Source: Olsenella sp. An270
Lineage (GTDB): Bacteria > Actinomycetota > Coriobacteriia > Coriobacteriales > Atopobiaceae
Length of the DNA: 64,000 nt
Direction of reading: 5' to 3'
Assembly: GCF_002159735.1 (NCBI RefSeq)
Contig: NZ_NFJF01000003.1
Span: forward strand, 186,001 to 250,000
The position numbers were made by a program, and so were the translations under genes. Shown one piece after another: positions 54,372-63,801 of this stretch. Under the pieces are notes generated by a model. It ran no database searches, was not told the DNA's origin, and saw nothing but the letters and a program-made list of their open reading frames with translations. The number at the start of each line of letters is the position of its first letter. Within the stretch, counting starts at the first letter, position 1.

Positions 54372-55241
54372 ATGGCAAGCACCGCTGTCGCAAAGGCGGG
54401 ATCTGACAGGAACCGCACCTTCCTCGCAATCCTGATCCCCGTGCTGATCCTGTTCTGCGCGTTCAACACGATTCCGCTGCTCACCGGCTTCTTCTACAGC
54501 TTCACGGACTCCAAGGGCTACGGCGCGTTCGAGATCGTGGGCCTGCAGAACTACATCGACCTCTTCCAGGACGCCCGCGTGGGCAACTCGTATCTGTTTA
54601 CCTTCAAGATCGCCGTCGTCTCGACGATCCTGGTCAACGTGATCTCGCTCATGCTGGCCATCGGCCTCTCGAGCAAGATCAAGTTCAAGAGCGCCCTGCG
54701 CGGCATCTACTTCGTGCCCCGCATCCTCGGCGGTCTGGTCGTCGGCTACGTGTTCAGCTACTTCTTCACCTACATCGTCCCCGCCCTCACCGGCACGACC
54801 TCGATGCTCGCGAGCACCGAGTGGGCGTGGGTGGCCATCGTCGTGGTCCTCGTCTGGCAGGCCTGCGCCCAGACCACGATCATCTACATCACCGGCCTCT
54901 CGTCGGTGCCCGAGGACGTCTACGAGGCGGGCGCGCTCGACGGCGCGACCGGCTGGGACAAGTTCCGCTACCTCACGTTCCCGCTCATCATGCCGTCCAT
55001 CACCACGAACATGGTCCTGGTCATGAAGGACATGCTGATGACCTTCGACCAGATCGTGGCCATGACCTCCGGTGGCCCGGCGCAGTCCACCGAGTCCATC
55101 TCGTACCTCATCTACCAGAACGGCCTCAACAACAGCCAGTTTGGCTTCCAGTGCGCCAACGCCGTCATCTTCTTCATCGTCATCGCCGTGATCTCCATCG
55201 CGCAGACGAAGTTCCTGAACAGTAAGGAGGAGCAGCTCTAA
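54372..55241 (+). CDS. Sugar ABC transporter permease (MsmF-like)
   Basis: The 289-residue membrane protein has six helices and the conserved cytoplasmic EAA loop near 190-210 (EDVYEAGALDGATGWDKFRYLTFPL, described in part) that docks to the ATPase. The N-terminal FLAILIPVLILFCAFNTIPLL is the first transmembrane segment. Gene order binding protein-permease-permease matches MsmEFG. Its stop TAA overlaps the ATG of the next permease by one base. Confidence 0.92.
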   Translation: MASTAVAKAGSDRNRTFLAILIPVLILFCAFNTIPLLTGFFYSFTDSKGYGAFEIVGLQNYIDLFQDARVGNSYLFTFKIAVVSTILVNVISLMLAIGLSSKIKFKSALRGIYFVPRILGGLVVGYVFSYFFTYIVPALTGTTSMLASTEWAWVAIVVVLVWQACAQTTIIYITGLSSVPEDVYEAGALDGATGWDKFRYLTFPLIMPSITTNMVLVMKDMLMTFDQIVAMTSGGPAQSTESISYLIYQNGLNNSQFGFQCANAVIFFIVIAVISIAQTKFLNSKEEQL

Positions 55242-56098
55242 TGGCTAACAACACTGTTCCTACCAAGGTCAAGGAGCGGGTCAACTGGCCCATCACCATC
55301 CTGCTCATCGCCGGCCTCATCACCATTATCTTCCCGCTCTACATGGCCGTGGTCATCGCCTTCAAGGACCCCTCCGAGATGACCAACGACATCGCGGGCA
55401 TCCTGTCGTTGCCCTCCACGTGGTCCCTCGACAACTTCATCGAGGCCATCCAGGTCACCGACTTCGCCCACTCGTTCATGAACTCGCTGATCATCACTGT
55501 GGCAGCAGTCGTGGTCTCCATCGTGGTCCACAGCCTCGCGGCCTACGCGATCGGGCGCAACATGGACTCCAAGAAGCTCTTCAAGGCGTCCTACTACTTC
55601 ATCGTCGCCGGCATGTACGTGCCCTTCGCGATCCTGATGATGCCGCTCGTCAAGCAGACCGCCATCCTGCACCTGGACAACATGGTCGGCGTCATGATCC
55701 TCTACGTGGTCTTCTACATGCCGATGAACATGATGCTCTACACCGGCTACCTGAGGAACATCCCCACCGCCCTCGAGGAGGCCGCGCGCGTCGACGGTGC
55801 GTCCACCTGGACCACCTACTGGAAGGTCATCTTCCCGCTCATGAAGCCCATGCACGCCACCGTCGCCGTCATCACCGGCCTTGCCGTGTGGAACGACGTC
55901 ATGACCCCGCTCGTCATCATGGGCGGCTCCGGCGTGAACACGCTGCCGCTTGCCCAGATGAACTTCCAGACGGCCTTCGCCACTAACTACAACCTGGCCT
56001 TCGCCTCCTACCTGCTCGCCATGCTCCCGATGATCATCTTCTACATCGTGGCTCAGAAGCAGATCATCGGCGGTGTCACCAACGGTGCCGTGAAGTAG
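55241..56098 (+). CDS. Sugar ABC transporter permease (MsmG-like)
   Basis: The 285-residue protein has six transmembrane helices with the family motif EEAARVDGASTWTTYWKVIFPLMKP (in part) near 177-200, pairing with the ATPase. It completes the importer with the upstream permease (1-nt overlap). A hairpin at 56138-56175 lies between it and the alpha-galactosidase gene and may reduce read-through. Confidence 0.92.
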   Translation: MANNTVPTKVKERVNWPITILLIAGLITIIFPLYMAVVIAFKDPSEMTNDIAGILSLPSTWSLDNFIEAIQVTDFAHSFMNSLIITVAAVVVSIVVHSLAAYAIGRNMDSKKLFKASYYFIVAGMYVPFAILMMPLVKQTAILHLDNMVGVMILYVVFYMPMNMMLYTGYLRNIPTALEEAARVDGASTWTTYWKVIFPLMKPMHATVAVITGLAVWNDVMTPLVIMGGSGVNTLPLAQMNFQTAFATNYNLAFASYLLAMLPMIIFYIVAQKQIIGGVTNGAVK

Positions 56099-56137
56099 GC
56101 CCGTGATGAACGTAGGGCATCTGTAAAGATTCCCCCT

Positions 56138-56175
56138 GACGCCCGGAATCCGCCGCATGACGGGTTCCGGGCGTC
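56138..56175 (+). terminator. Intercistronic hairpin between permease and alpha-galactosidase genes
   Basis: GACGCCCGGAA (56138-56148) and TTCCGGGCGTC (56165-56175) form a perfect 11-bp stem with a 16-nt loop. No T-tract follows; it may stabilise the transporter mRNA or cause partial termination. Confidence 0.5.
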
Positions 56176-56233
56176 CCCGGATGCGCTACATTCGCCTTTG
56201 CACTTTCAGGCATACGAGAGAAACCGAGGAACC

Positions 56234-58423
56234 ATGCCCCTGTCGTACGACGCCCCCGCGCGCCTCCTCACCATCTCAACGGATAGATCCACCTATCAGA
56301 TGAAGGTCGACGAGTACGGCTACCTGCTCCACCTCTACTACGGCGCACGTGCGGAGGGGGATTTGTCCTACCTCCTCACGTACTGCGACCGCAGCGGCAT
56401 GTGCGGCTGCCCGCACGACGTGGCGGACCGTACCTACTCGCTCGATTTTCTCCCGCAGGAGTACCCCTTCCAGGGCTCCGGAGACATGCGCAGCCCGGCC
56501 CTTCTCGTCCGCGACGCCGAGGGCACCTTCGGCTGCGATCTGCGCTACAAGTGCCATGAGGTCCGTCCGGGCAAGTACGACCTTCCGGGGCTTCCCGCCG
56601 TCTACGCGGGCGAGAAGGACGACGCCGAGACCCTCTCGGTGACGCTCGCAGACGAGCGCCTGGGCCTTGAGGTCGAGCTGCTCTACGGCGTCCTGCCCAG
56701 GCTCGACGTCATCACCCGCGCCGCTATCGTCCGCAACAACGGGGGCGCCCGCGTCACCGTGGAGAAGCTCCAGAGCGCCTGCCTCGACTTCGTGACCGGT
56801 GACTTTGACGTCATCACCTTCGACGGCCGCCACGCGATGGAGCGTCGTCCCACGCGTCGCCACCTCCAGAACGGCTCGCTCTCCGTGGGCAGCCGCCGCG
56901 GCATGTCCTCCAACCAGTACAACCCGGTCATGATTGCCTGCGACCACGCCGCCACCGAGACCTCGGGCCGTTGCTGGTCCATGAGCTTTGTCTACAGCGG
57001 CGGGTTTCTCGCCGAGGCGGAGCGCGACCAGTACGACCAGTCCCGCATCCAGATGGGTCTTGACGACGACCTCTTCTCCTACCCGCTCGAGCCGGGCGAG
57101 AAGATCGTGGCGCCCGAGGTCATCATGACCTACTCGGGTGCTGGCCTGGAGAAGATCTCCCACAACCTGCACCGCTGCATCCGTCGTCACGTCTGCCGCG
57201 GCCCCTGGCGCGACGCCCCGCGTCCCATCCTCATCAACAGCTGGGAGGCCTGCTACTTTGACTTCACGGGCGACAAGCTCGTGGAGCTCGCTAAGAAGGC
57301 GTCCGAGCTGGGGCTGGACATGCTCGTCATGGACGATGGCTGGTTTGGCGCCCGCAACGACGACCACCGCGGCCTCGGTGACTGGCAGCCCAACATGGCC
57401 AAGCTCGGCGGCACGGTGGCCGACCTCGCCCGTCGCGTGAACGAGGTGGGCCTGGGCTTTGGCATCTGGGTCGAGCCCGAGATGGTGAACGAGGACTCCG
57501 ACCTCTTCCGCGCACACCCTGACTGGGCGCTCACCGTCCCCGGCAAGGAGCCCGTGCTCGGCCGCGACCAGCTGGTGCTGGACCTCTCGCGCGCCGAGGT
57601 GCGCGACAACCTCTTTGAGCAGCTCTGCGCCGTGCTCGATCAGGGCGGCATCGACTACGTCAAATGGGACTACAACCGCTCGATCGTAGACGTCTACTCC
57701 CGCACCGCGAGCGACCAGGGCAAGGTCCTCTACGACTACATGCTCGGCCTCTATGACCTTCTCGAGCGCGTGCGCTCCCGCTACCCGGAGCTTCTCATCG
57801 AGGGCTGCTCCGCGGGTGGCGGCCGCTTTGACGCGGGCATGCTCTACTACACGCCGCAGATCTGGACGTCGGACAACACCGACGCTCGCAACCGCCTGGA
57901 GATCCAGTACGGCACCTCGTTTGGCTATCCGTGCTCGGCGATGGGCGCGCATGTCTCCGCCTGCCCCAACGAGATCACCGGTCGCACCGTTCCTCTCGGC
58001 GCCCGCGGGACCGTGGCCATGGGCGGCGGCGCCTTTGGCTACGAGCTGGACCTCATGGAGCTGAACGACCGCGCCTGCGAGCTCATCAGGAGCCAGGTCA
58101 AGACCTACCGCACGATCGAGCACCTCGTGCGCGAGGGCCTCTTCTACCGTCTGAGCGACCCCAAGGACGCCGCGGTAGCGGCCTGGGAGTTTGTCTCCGA
58201 GGACGGCTCCGAGGCACTCGTCTGCGCCGTGGTGACGCGCGTGGACGGCTACGGACTGGCCAACTACGTCGTGCCGCGCGGCCTCACGCCCGGTGCGCAC
58301 TACCGCATGGTGAGCAACGGTCGCGTCTACTCCGCCGACGCCCTCATGGACATGGGCCTGCCCGTCTCCGTGCCCGCCACGCCGTACGAGAGCTTCATGT
58401 ATCGCTTCGAGCGTGTCGACTAG
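56234..58423 (+). CDS. Alpha-galactosidase (GH36)
   Basis: The 729-residue cytoplasmic enzyme hydrolyses raffinose-family sugars and melibiose. The GH36 catalytic nucleophile is in YVKWDYNR, the acid/base Asp in SDNTDARNRL, and other conserved stretches include LVMDDGWFGARN, FGIWVEPEMVNEDSDL and EGCSAGGGRFD. The N-terminal beta-sandwich and a C-terminal beta domain match the length of tetrameric GH36 group I enzymes. ATG 56234 follows GAGGAA. It is the last gene of the msm-type locus and has a possible AraC-type site just upstream. Confidence 0.93.
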   Translation: MPLSYDAPARLLTISTDRSTYQMKVDEYGYLLHLYYGARAEGDLSYLLTYCDRSGMCGCPHDVADRTYSLDFLPQEYPFQGSGDMRSPALLVRDAEGTFGCDLRYKCHEVRPGKYDLPGLPAVYAGEKDDAETLSVTLADERLGLEVELLYGVLPRLDVITRAAIVRNNGGARVTVEKLQSACLDFVTGDFDVITFDGRHAMERRPTRRHLQNGSLSVGSRRGMSSNQYNPVMIACDHAATETSGRCWSMSFVYSGGFLAEAERDQYDQSRIQMGLDDDLFSYPLEPGEKIVAPEVIMTYSGAGLEKISHNLHRCIRRHVCRGPWRDAPRPILINSWEACYFDFTGDKLVELAKKASELGLDMLVMDDGWFGARNDDHRGLGDWQPNMAKLGGTVADLARRVNEVGLGFGIWVEPEMVNEDSDLFRAHPDWALTVPGKEPVLGRDQLVLDLSRAEVRDNLFEQLCAVLDQGGIDYVKWDYNRSIVDVYSRTASDQGKVLYDYMLGLYDLLERVRSRYPELLIEGCSAGGGRFDAGMLYYTPQIWTSDNTDARNRLEIQYGTSFGYPCSAMGAHVSACPNEITGRTVPLGARGTVAMGGGAFGYELDLMELNDRACELIRSQVKTYRTIEHLVREGLFYRLSDPKDAAVAAWEFVSEDGSEALVCAVVTRVDGYGLANYVVPRGLTPGAHYRMVSNGRVYSADALMDMGLPVSVPATPYESFMYRFERVD

Positions 58424-58498
58424 CCAAGAAAACCAAGGTTTTGTGCCGCGCGACCACCTTCGTCGCACGGCACGCCTGTTTCGAGGCGTCCCCCTCAT

Positions 58499-58651
58499 GT
58501 TTTGGGGCAAAAGTTTGATGTTCTTCTCGCCCCGAGATAAAAGGTGTTGCCCACAAGCACGCTGCTTATGGCTTTGAGCCAAGATAGCCGAGCTTGTGGG
58601 CAACATGTTTTATGCGCTTGCAGCCCCTATATCAAACTTTCGCCCCAAAAC
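58499..58651. repeat. Large nested palindrome between alpha-galactosidase and oxidoreductase genes
   Basis: Outer arms 58499-58521 and 58629-58651 match in 21 of 23 positions (GTTTTGGGGC core); inner arms 58537-58558 and 58592-58613 match in about 20 of 22 (GCTTGTGGGCAACA core); an apical hairpin TGGCT/AGCCA lies at about 58569-58581. It lies between convergent gene ends, carries no gene, and looks like a MITE- or REP-type palindromic unit that may also act as terminator. Confidence 0.65.
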
Positions 58652-58695
58652 CGAGAAGAGGCCTCGGGGGAATCAGGGCGGCGAGAAACACAGGT

Positions 58696-59682
58696 CTACT
58701 CAAACGGGAAGACGACGCCAAACTGGCGTCGGATCTCGTCCATCTGGTGCATGAGCTCGAGCGTCTCGGCGTGGGGCATCTCCGGGCACTCGAGCGCGCC
58801 GGCCTCGATGGCGCGCTTGCAGGACAGCAGCTCGTACTCGTAGCCTGTGATCTGCTCGGGCACCGCGATCTCACGCGTGAGCTCGCGGGTGAGACCGTCG
58901 GACGCGTAGACGCGGATGACCTGCGGGTTGTTGATGTTCTCGACGGTGACAAATCCCTTGGTTCCCAGGATCTGGCCCTCGCGGTCGGTCATGGCATACA
59001 TCGTGGAGAACAGGCTCGCCATCTGACCGGACTCGTACTCGATCATGACGTTGTCCTGCCCGTCCACGCCGGTCGCGGCGGGCACCATCGACGCCGCGAT
59101 GCGACGGATCCCGTTGCCGAGCACCATGCTGGCAAAGTTCAGCGGGTAGACCGTGAGGTCAAGCAGGGCCCCGCCGGCAAGCGCCGGGTCAGTCATGCGC
59201 GCATTGCCGTCCACGCGATAGCCCAGGTTGGCGGCGACGGTTGTGACCTCGCCGATCTCGCCGCTCGAGACGATCTCGTCAACCATCTTCCGTGACGGCA
59301 TGTAACGCGTCCAGATCGCCTCGGCGAGCAGAAGCCCCCGCTCGCGGGCGCACTCGATCATCTCGCGCGCCTGACGCTCGTTCGCGGCGAAGGCCTTCTC
59401 GCACAGCACGTGGTGGCCGGCCTCGAGCGCGGCGATGGTCCAGCGGTGGTGATGCGAGTGGGGGAGCGCCACGTAGACGAGGTCCACGTCGGGGTCGGCA
59501 AGCAGCTCCTCGTATGAGCCGTAGGCACGCGAGAAGCCCCAGCGCTCGGCAAACTCCCGCGCGCGCTCGGGGTCGCGCGCGGCGACGGCGTAGTTCTCCA
59601 CCTCGCTCATCCGCGCGATGGTCTCCGCCATCTGTCCCGAGATGTTGCCAGCACCGATGTAGCCCACGCGCATCGTCTTCAT
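58696..59682 (-). CDS. Gfo/Idh/MocA family oxidoreductase
   Basis: The 328-residue protein has an N-terminal Rossmann fold (RVGYIGAGNISGQM, 4-17), the family's VYVALPHSHHH and CEKAFAAN (catalytic EKP-like region, here EKA), and a C-terminal beta-sheet substrate domain. It probably oxidises or reduces a sugar or cyclitol with NAD(P). ATG 59682 follows GGAGGG on the minus strand. Note EKA replaces the common EKP. It may form a minus-strand group with the alpha-glucosidase gene upstream (113-bp gap), but a common transcript is uncertain. Confidence 0.85.
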   Translation of the reverse strand: MKTMRVGYIGAGNISGQMAETIARMSEVENYAVAARDPERAREFAERWGFSRAYGSYEELLADPDVDLVYVALPHSHHHRWTIAALEAGHHVLCEKAFAANERQAREMIECARERGLLLAEAIWTRYMPSRKMVDEIVSSGEIGEVTTVAANLGYRVDGNARMTDPALAGGALLDLTVYPLNFASMVLGNGIRRIAASMVPAATGVDGQDNVMIEYESGQMASLFSTMYAMTDREGQILGTKGFVTVENINNPQVIRVYASDGLTRELTREIAVPEQITGYEYELLSCKRAIEAGALECPEMPHAETLELMHQMDEIRRQFGVVFPFE

Positions 59683-59794
59683 GACGCGCCCTCCGTCCTT
59701 CTCGCCTTGAGCCAACTATAGCGACGACGGGTCGCCGTTGGACGTCTCAGACGAGAAAAACGTCCACGTGCGGCCCGTCGTCAGAGGGAAGGGG

Positions 59795-61480
59795 CTATCG
59801 GATGACCCAAGCGGTGGAGTCGGTGGGGAGCTTGCAGCCCGCAAGCTCGGCGCTGGCGAGAAGGACCTCGCCCTCGGGAAGCTCGACGGCGCTCGCGCCG
59901 AAGTTGGTCACGCTCGTGAGCACCCGGCCGTCCGCCGTGGGGCGGCGGTAGGCGATGACCTGGTCGTCGTAGCCATCCGCCCACGTGAGCGACGTGTCTC
60001 CGGTGGCCGTGAGCAGCTCGGCGCGCAGCGCGAGCGCGTGGCGGTAGTAGTGGAGCATCGAGTGCTCGTTCGTCTCCTCCACGTCCACGGCGTGACCTGC
60101 GAACCACGCGGGCTGCGGCAGGTGCGCGGGCGCGTGCGTCGCCGGTGCCGAGAAGCCGAAGTCGTCCTTCTCGGCTTCCCAGGGCAGCGGCACGCGGCAG
60201 CCGTCGCGACCCTTGAGGGCGTCGCCGTGCGCGGTCATAGTGGCCTGCGGGTCCTCGAGCGCGTCCCAGGGGATGTCCGCGACCTCAAAGAGGCCGAGCT
60301 CCTCGCCCTGGTAGAGGTAGACCGAGCCGGGAAGGCCCAGCTCCATGAGCAGCGCGGCGCGGGCGCGACGCGTGCCCAGCTCGCGGTCCTCGTGGTAGCT
60401 CTTGCCGTCTCGCAGCAGCCAGTCGTTGGCGAGCTGATGGTGCGCCGAGGACTTGATCTGCGGCAGGCCGTAGCGTGTGGCGTGACGCACCACGTCGTGG
60501 TTGGAGAGGACCCACGTGGTGGTGGAGCCGGAGTGCTCAGCGGAGTCGAGGCCCTCCTCGATGGCGAGGCGCATCTCGTCGGCCATCCAGTTGGCCTTGG
60601 CGAGCTCGAAGTTGAATACCTGGCCGAGCTCCTCGGTCGAGGCGTAGCGCCACTGGTGCTCCGGGATGACCCACGCCTCGCCCACGGCAAAGCGCGCGGG
60701 CTCGTACTCGTTGAAGACCTGGCGCCACTCGCGGTAGATCTCGTGCACCTCGGGGCGATCCCAGAGGGGGTTCTCGGCGCCGGGGTGGTCCTGGTCGGGG
60801 TCGTCGGGCCACTCGCCGAGCGGGCGGCTCTCGAGGTCCTTGGCGAGCGCGTGCGCCACGTCGATGCGGAAGCCGTCGGCCCCGCGGTCGCTCCAGAAGC
60901 GCAGCGTCCTCTTGAAGTCCTCGCGGACCTCGGGGTTCTTCCAGTTGAGATCCGCCTGCTCCACGGCAAAGAGGTGCAGGTACCACTCACCGTCGCCGAC
61001 CGGCTCCCAGCCAGGCCCGCCAAAGGTGGACCTCCAGCCGTTGGGCGGCAGCTCTCCGTGCTCGCCGCGCCCGGGGCGGAAGATGTAGCGGTCGCGCTCG
61101 GGCGAGCCGGGGCCCGCTGCCAGCGCCGCCTTGAACCACTCGTGCTCGGTGGAGGTGTGGTTGGGGACGATGTCCACGACGACTTTGATGCCCGCGGCGT
61201 GCGCGGCGGCCGCCATCTCGTCGAAGTCCTCGAGCGTGCCCAGGCGCGGGTCCACGTCGCGGTAGTTAGCCACGTCGTAGCCGCCGTCGACGAGCGGAGA
61301 GGGGTAGAAGGGGGAGAGCCAGATGGCGTCCACCCCCAGCTCGCACAGATAGTCCATCTGTGCGGTGACGCCGCGGATGTCGCCGAGGCCGTCACCGTCT
61401 GTGTCGTAGAAGCTGCGCGGGTACACCTGGTACACCACGGCCTGCTTCCACCAGTCCTCGCGTGCGTTGTTCTTGGTCAT
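59795..61480 (-). CDS. Alpha-glucosidase, GH13 (oligo-1,6-glucosidase/AglA type)
   Basis: The 561-residue enzyme starts WWKQAVVYQVYPRSFYD, typical of GH13 alpha-glucosidases. Catalytic residues: nucleophile Asp in DGFRIDVAHAL, acid/base Glu in AVGEAWV, and the transition-state Asp in LSNHDVVRH. No signal peptide is present, so it acts on imported or glycogen-derived oligosaccharides. Specificity between alpha-1,4 and alpha-1,6 cannot be decided by eye; the QADLNWKNPEV segment fits actinobacterial GH13_30 members. ATG 61480 follows AAAGGAG on the minus strand. Confidence 0.9.
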   Translation of the reverse strand: MTKNNAREDWWKQAVVYQVYPRSFYDTDGDGLGDIRGVTAQMDYLCELGVDAIWLSPFYPSPLVDGGYDVANYRDVDPRLGTLEDFDEMAAAAHAAGIKVVVDIVPNHTSTEHEWFKAALAAGPGSPERDRYIFRPGRGEHGELPPNGWRSTFGGPGWEPVGDGEWYLHLFAVEQADLNWKNPEVREDFKRTLRFWSDRGADGFRIDVAHALAKDLESRPLGEWPDDPDQDHPGAENPLWDRPEVHEIYREWRQVFNEYEPARFAVGEAWVIPEHQWRYASTEELGQVFNFELAKANWMADEMRLAIEEGLDSAEHSGSTTTWVLSNHDVVRHATRYGLPQIKSSAHHQLANDWLLRDGKSYHEDRELGTRRARAALLMELGLPGSVYLYQGEELGLFEVADIPWDALEDPQATMTAHGDALKGRDGCRVPLPWEAEKDDFGFSAPATHAPAHLPQPAWFAGHAVDVEETNEHSMLHYYRHALALRAELLTATGDTSLTWADGYDDQVIAYRRPTADGRVLTSVTNFGASAVELPEGEVLLASAELAGCKLPTDSTAWVIR

Positions 61481-61504
61481 GTCATGCTCCTTTCTCGTTT
61501 CAAG

Positions 61505-61539
61505 GTGATTCAAAAGGGGACTGTCCCCTTTTGAATCAC
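61505..61539. repeat. REP-like palindrome overlapping the glgP stop codon
   Basis: Arms of 16 bp, GTGATTCAAAAGGGGA (61505-61520) and TCCCCTTTTGAATCAC (61524-61539), are perfectly complementary around CTG. The glgP stop codon TGA lies within the right arm. The core AAAAGGGGAC/GTCCCCTTTT is of the type repeated as REP sequences in several bacteria. It can also terminate glgP transcription. Confidence 0.75.
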
Positions 61540-63800
61540 GAGAGATGCCAGATGTCGCGGTTGTACTCTCGGATGGTGCGGTCGGACGAGAAGAACCCGG
61601 ACTTCGCAATGTTCACGAGGGTCTTCTCGCCCCATGCGAGACGATCCTCGTAGTCCGCGAGGCAGCGTTCCTTCACTGCCACGTAGTCCCGCGCGTCGAG
61701 CAGCGCCATGAAGTAGTCCTTGGCAACGAAGTCCCGGTAGACGCGTGTGAGGCACCCCGCGTCGCCGCGCGCGAGCAGCTCGGGCGAACAGACGAAGTCG
61801 AGCACCTCAGTGAGCCCGGGGTCCGACTGCCAAAAGTCCCAGGGCCGGTAGTCGCCCCGGTCGTAGAGGTCGATCACGTCCTCGGAGGAGCGACCGAAGA
61901 GGTAGACGTTCTCGCGTCCCACCAGCTCGGCGATCTCCACGTTGGCGCCGTCCAGCGTGCCCAGCGTGAGCGCGCCGTTGGCCATGAACTTCATGTTGGA
62001 GGTGCCGCTCGCCTCCTTGGACGCGAGCGAGATCTGCTCGGAGACGTCAGCGGCGGGGATGAGGTGCTCGGCAGCCGTGACGTTGTAGTTCTCCACGAAG
62101 ACCAGGCGCAGCCAGGGCGACACCTCGGGGTCGTCCGCGATGAGCCCGGAGAGCGCCAGGAGCAGCGCGATCGTGTCCTTGGCAAGCGTGTAGGCCGGTG
62201 CCGCCTTTGCACCGAAAACCATCGTGACCGGTCGGTTGGGAACGTTTCCACGCTTGATCTGAAGATACTTCCAGATGGCGTACAAGGCGTTCATCTGCTG
62301 ACGCTTGTACTGGTGCATGCGCTTGACCTGGATGTCAAAGATGGAATGCGGATCCACCTGGATGTTCTTCTCGGCGCGGAGCCACGCGGCCAGGCGCTCC
62401 TTGTTCTGTCCCTTGACGTCGAGGAGAGCCTGCGTGAAGACGGCGTCCCCGCGCAGGGCGAGAAGGTCCTCGAGCTGTGCGGCATCGCGCTTCCAGCCGT
62501 CACCGATCGCGGAGGTGACGAGCCCGGCCAGTGCCGGGTTGCAGCCCATGAGCCAACGACGGAAGGTGATCCCGTTCGTCTTGTTGGAGAACTTCTCGGG
62601 GTAGAGCTCGGCGAAGGGGCGCATCTCGGACTCCACGAGGATCTGCGTGTGGAGCGCCGCCACGCCGTTCACCGCGTGGCTGAAGTGCACGTCCATGTTG
62701 GCCATGTGCACGACGCCGCTGTCGTCGATCACCGCGACGCGTTCGTCGCCCGTGCGCGTGCGGGCGAGCTCGTCCAGCTGACGGATCACGGGAACGATGC
62801 CGGGAGCCACCTGCTCGAGGTAGCCCATGGGCCAGGTCTCGAGCGCCTCGGCGAGGATCGTGTGGTTGGTGTAGCCGCAGGTGCGCTCCACGATGGCGGC
62901 GGCGTCCTCGAAGGCGATTCCGCGCTCCGTGAGCAGGCGCACGAGCTCGGGGATCACCATCGAGGGGTGGGTGTCGTTGATGTGGACGGCAACGTGCTCG
63001 GCAAGCTCCTCGGGAGCGAAGCCGCGCTCCTCGAGCTCGGCGAGGATGAGCTGCGCTCCGGCCGAGACCATGAAGTACTGCTGGTAGACGCGCAGGAGCC
63101 TGCCCGCCTCGTCGGAGTCGTCGGGGTAGAGGAAGCTCGTGAGGCTGTGACGGACGTCGCCCTTGTCAAAGGCGATGCCGTGCTCGGGTGCGGGGGCGGG
63201 GTCCTCGACGTCAAAGAGGTGCAGACGGTTGACCACGCCGTTCTCATAGCCCGGGACCTCGATGTCGTACATGCGCGCCGTGAGCGGGCCAAAGCCAAAG
63301 GGCACCGAGAAGGACGTTCCCGTGTCGATCAGCCAGGACTCGGGCTCGATCCATGGGTTGGGCTCCTCTCCCTGGACGCCCCGGGAGAGGTCCTGACGAA
63401 AGAGGCCGTAGTGGTAGTTGAGGCCGACGCCGTCACCGGGAAGTCCCAGCGAGGCGATGGAGTCGAGGAAGCATGCGGCGAGACGGCCCAGCCCGCCGTT
63501 GCCGAGCGAGGGCTCCGGCTCGCTGTCCTCCACCTCGGCGAGCGAGGTCCCGTGGGCGGAGAGGATGCGCTCGACCTCGTCCACCAGGCCGAGGTTCATG
63601 AGGTTGGCCCGCAGAAGGCGTCCCACCAGAAACTCAGCGGAGAAGTAGTAGAGCTTGCGCTCACCCGCGGCGGGTCGCATCGCGGTCTCCAGGTCACGCG
63701 TCGCTCGCAGCAACGCGCAGAAGACCTGCGCGTTCGTGGCGTCGTCAAGGGTGGTGCCCATGTCGGCGAGCACCCGGGCAAGACGATTCTCGAAGTCCAT
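61536..63800 (-). CDS. glgP: Glycogen/maltodextrin phosphorylase
   Basis: The 754-residue enzyme releases glucose 1-phosphate from alpha-1,4-glucans. Features: SLGNGGLGRLAACFLDS near 97-113, VHINDTHPSMVIPELVR, TNHTILAEALETW, RMHQYKRQ and the PLP-binding lysine in EASGTSNMKFMANGA. It is somewhat shorter than E. coli GlgP (about 815), consistent with an unregulated bacterial form. It starts 1 nt after the malQ stop (TGA-g-ATG), so it is coupled to 4-alpha-glucanotransferase. The last codon and stop lie in a REP-like palindrome. Confidence 0.95.
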   Translation of the reverse strand: MDFENRLARVLADMGTTLDDATNAQVFCALLRATRDLETAMRPAAGERKLYYFSAEFLVGRLLRANLMNLGLVDEVERILSAHGTSLAEVEDSEPEPSLGNGGLGRLAACFLDSIASLGLPGDGVGLNYHYGLFRQDLSRGVQGEEPNPWIEPESWLIDTGTSFSVPFGFGPLTARMYDIEVPGYENGVVNRLHLFDVEDPAPAPEHGIAFDKGDVRHSLTSFLYPDDSDEAGRLLRVYQQYFMVSAGAQLILAELEERGFAPEELAEHVAVHINDTHPSMVIPELVRLLTERGIAFEDAAAIVERTCGYTNHTILAEALETWPMGYLEQVAPGIVPVIRQLDELARTRTGDERVAVIDDSGVVHMANMDVHFSHAVNGVAALHTQILVESEMRPFAELYPEKFSNKTNGITFRRWLMGCNPALAGLVTSAIGDGWKRDAAQLEDLLALRGDAVFTQALLDVKGQNKERLAAWLRAEKNIQVDPHSIFDIQVKRMHQYKRQQMNALYAIWKYLQIKRGNVPNRPVTMVFGAKAAPAYTLAKDTIALLLALSGLIADDPEVSPWLRLVFVENYNVTAAEHLIPAADVSEQISLASKEASGTSNMKFMANGALTLGTLDGANVEIAELVGRENVYLFGRSSEDVIDLYDRGDYRPWDFWQSDPGLTEVLDFVCSPELLARGDAGCLTRVYRDFVAKDYFMALLDARDYVAVKERCLADYEDRLAWGEKTLVNIAKSGFFSSDRTIREYNRDIWHLS

Positions 63801-63801
63801 C

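Noticed and set aside
56276-58606. 776-residue minus-strand open frame opposite the alpha-galactosidase
   Set aside because: Shadow frame without motifs; the plus strand carries a complete GH36 enzyme.
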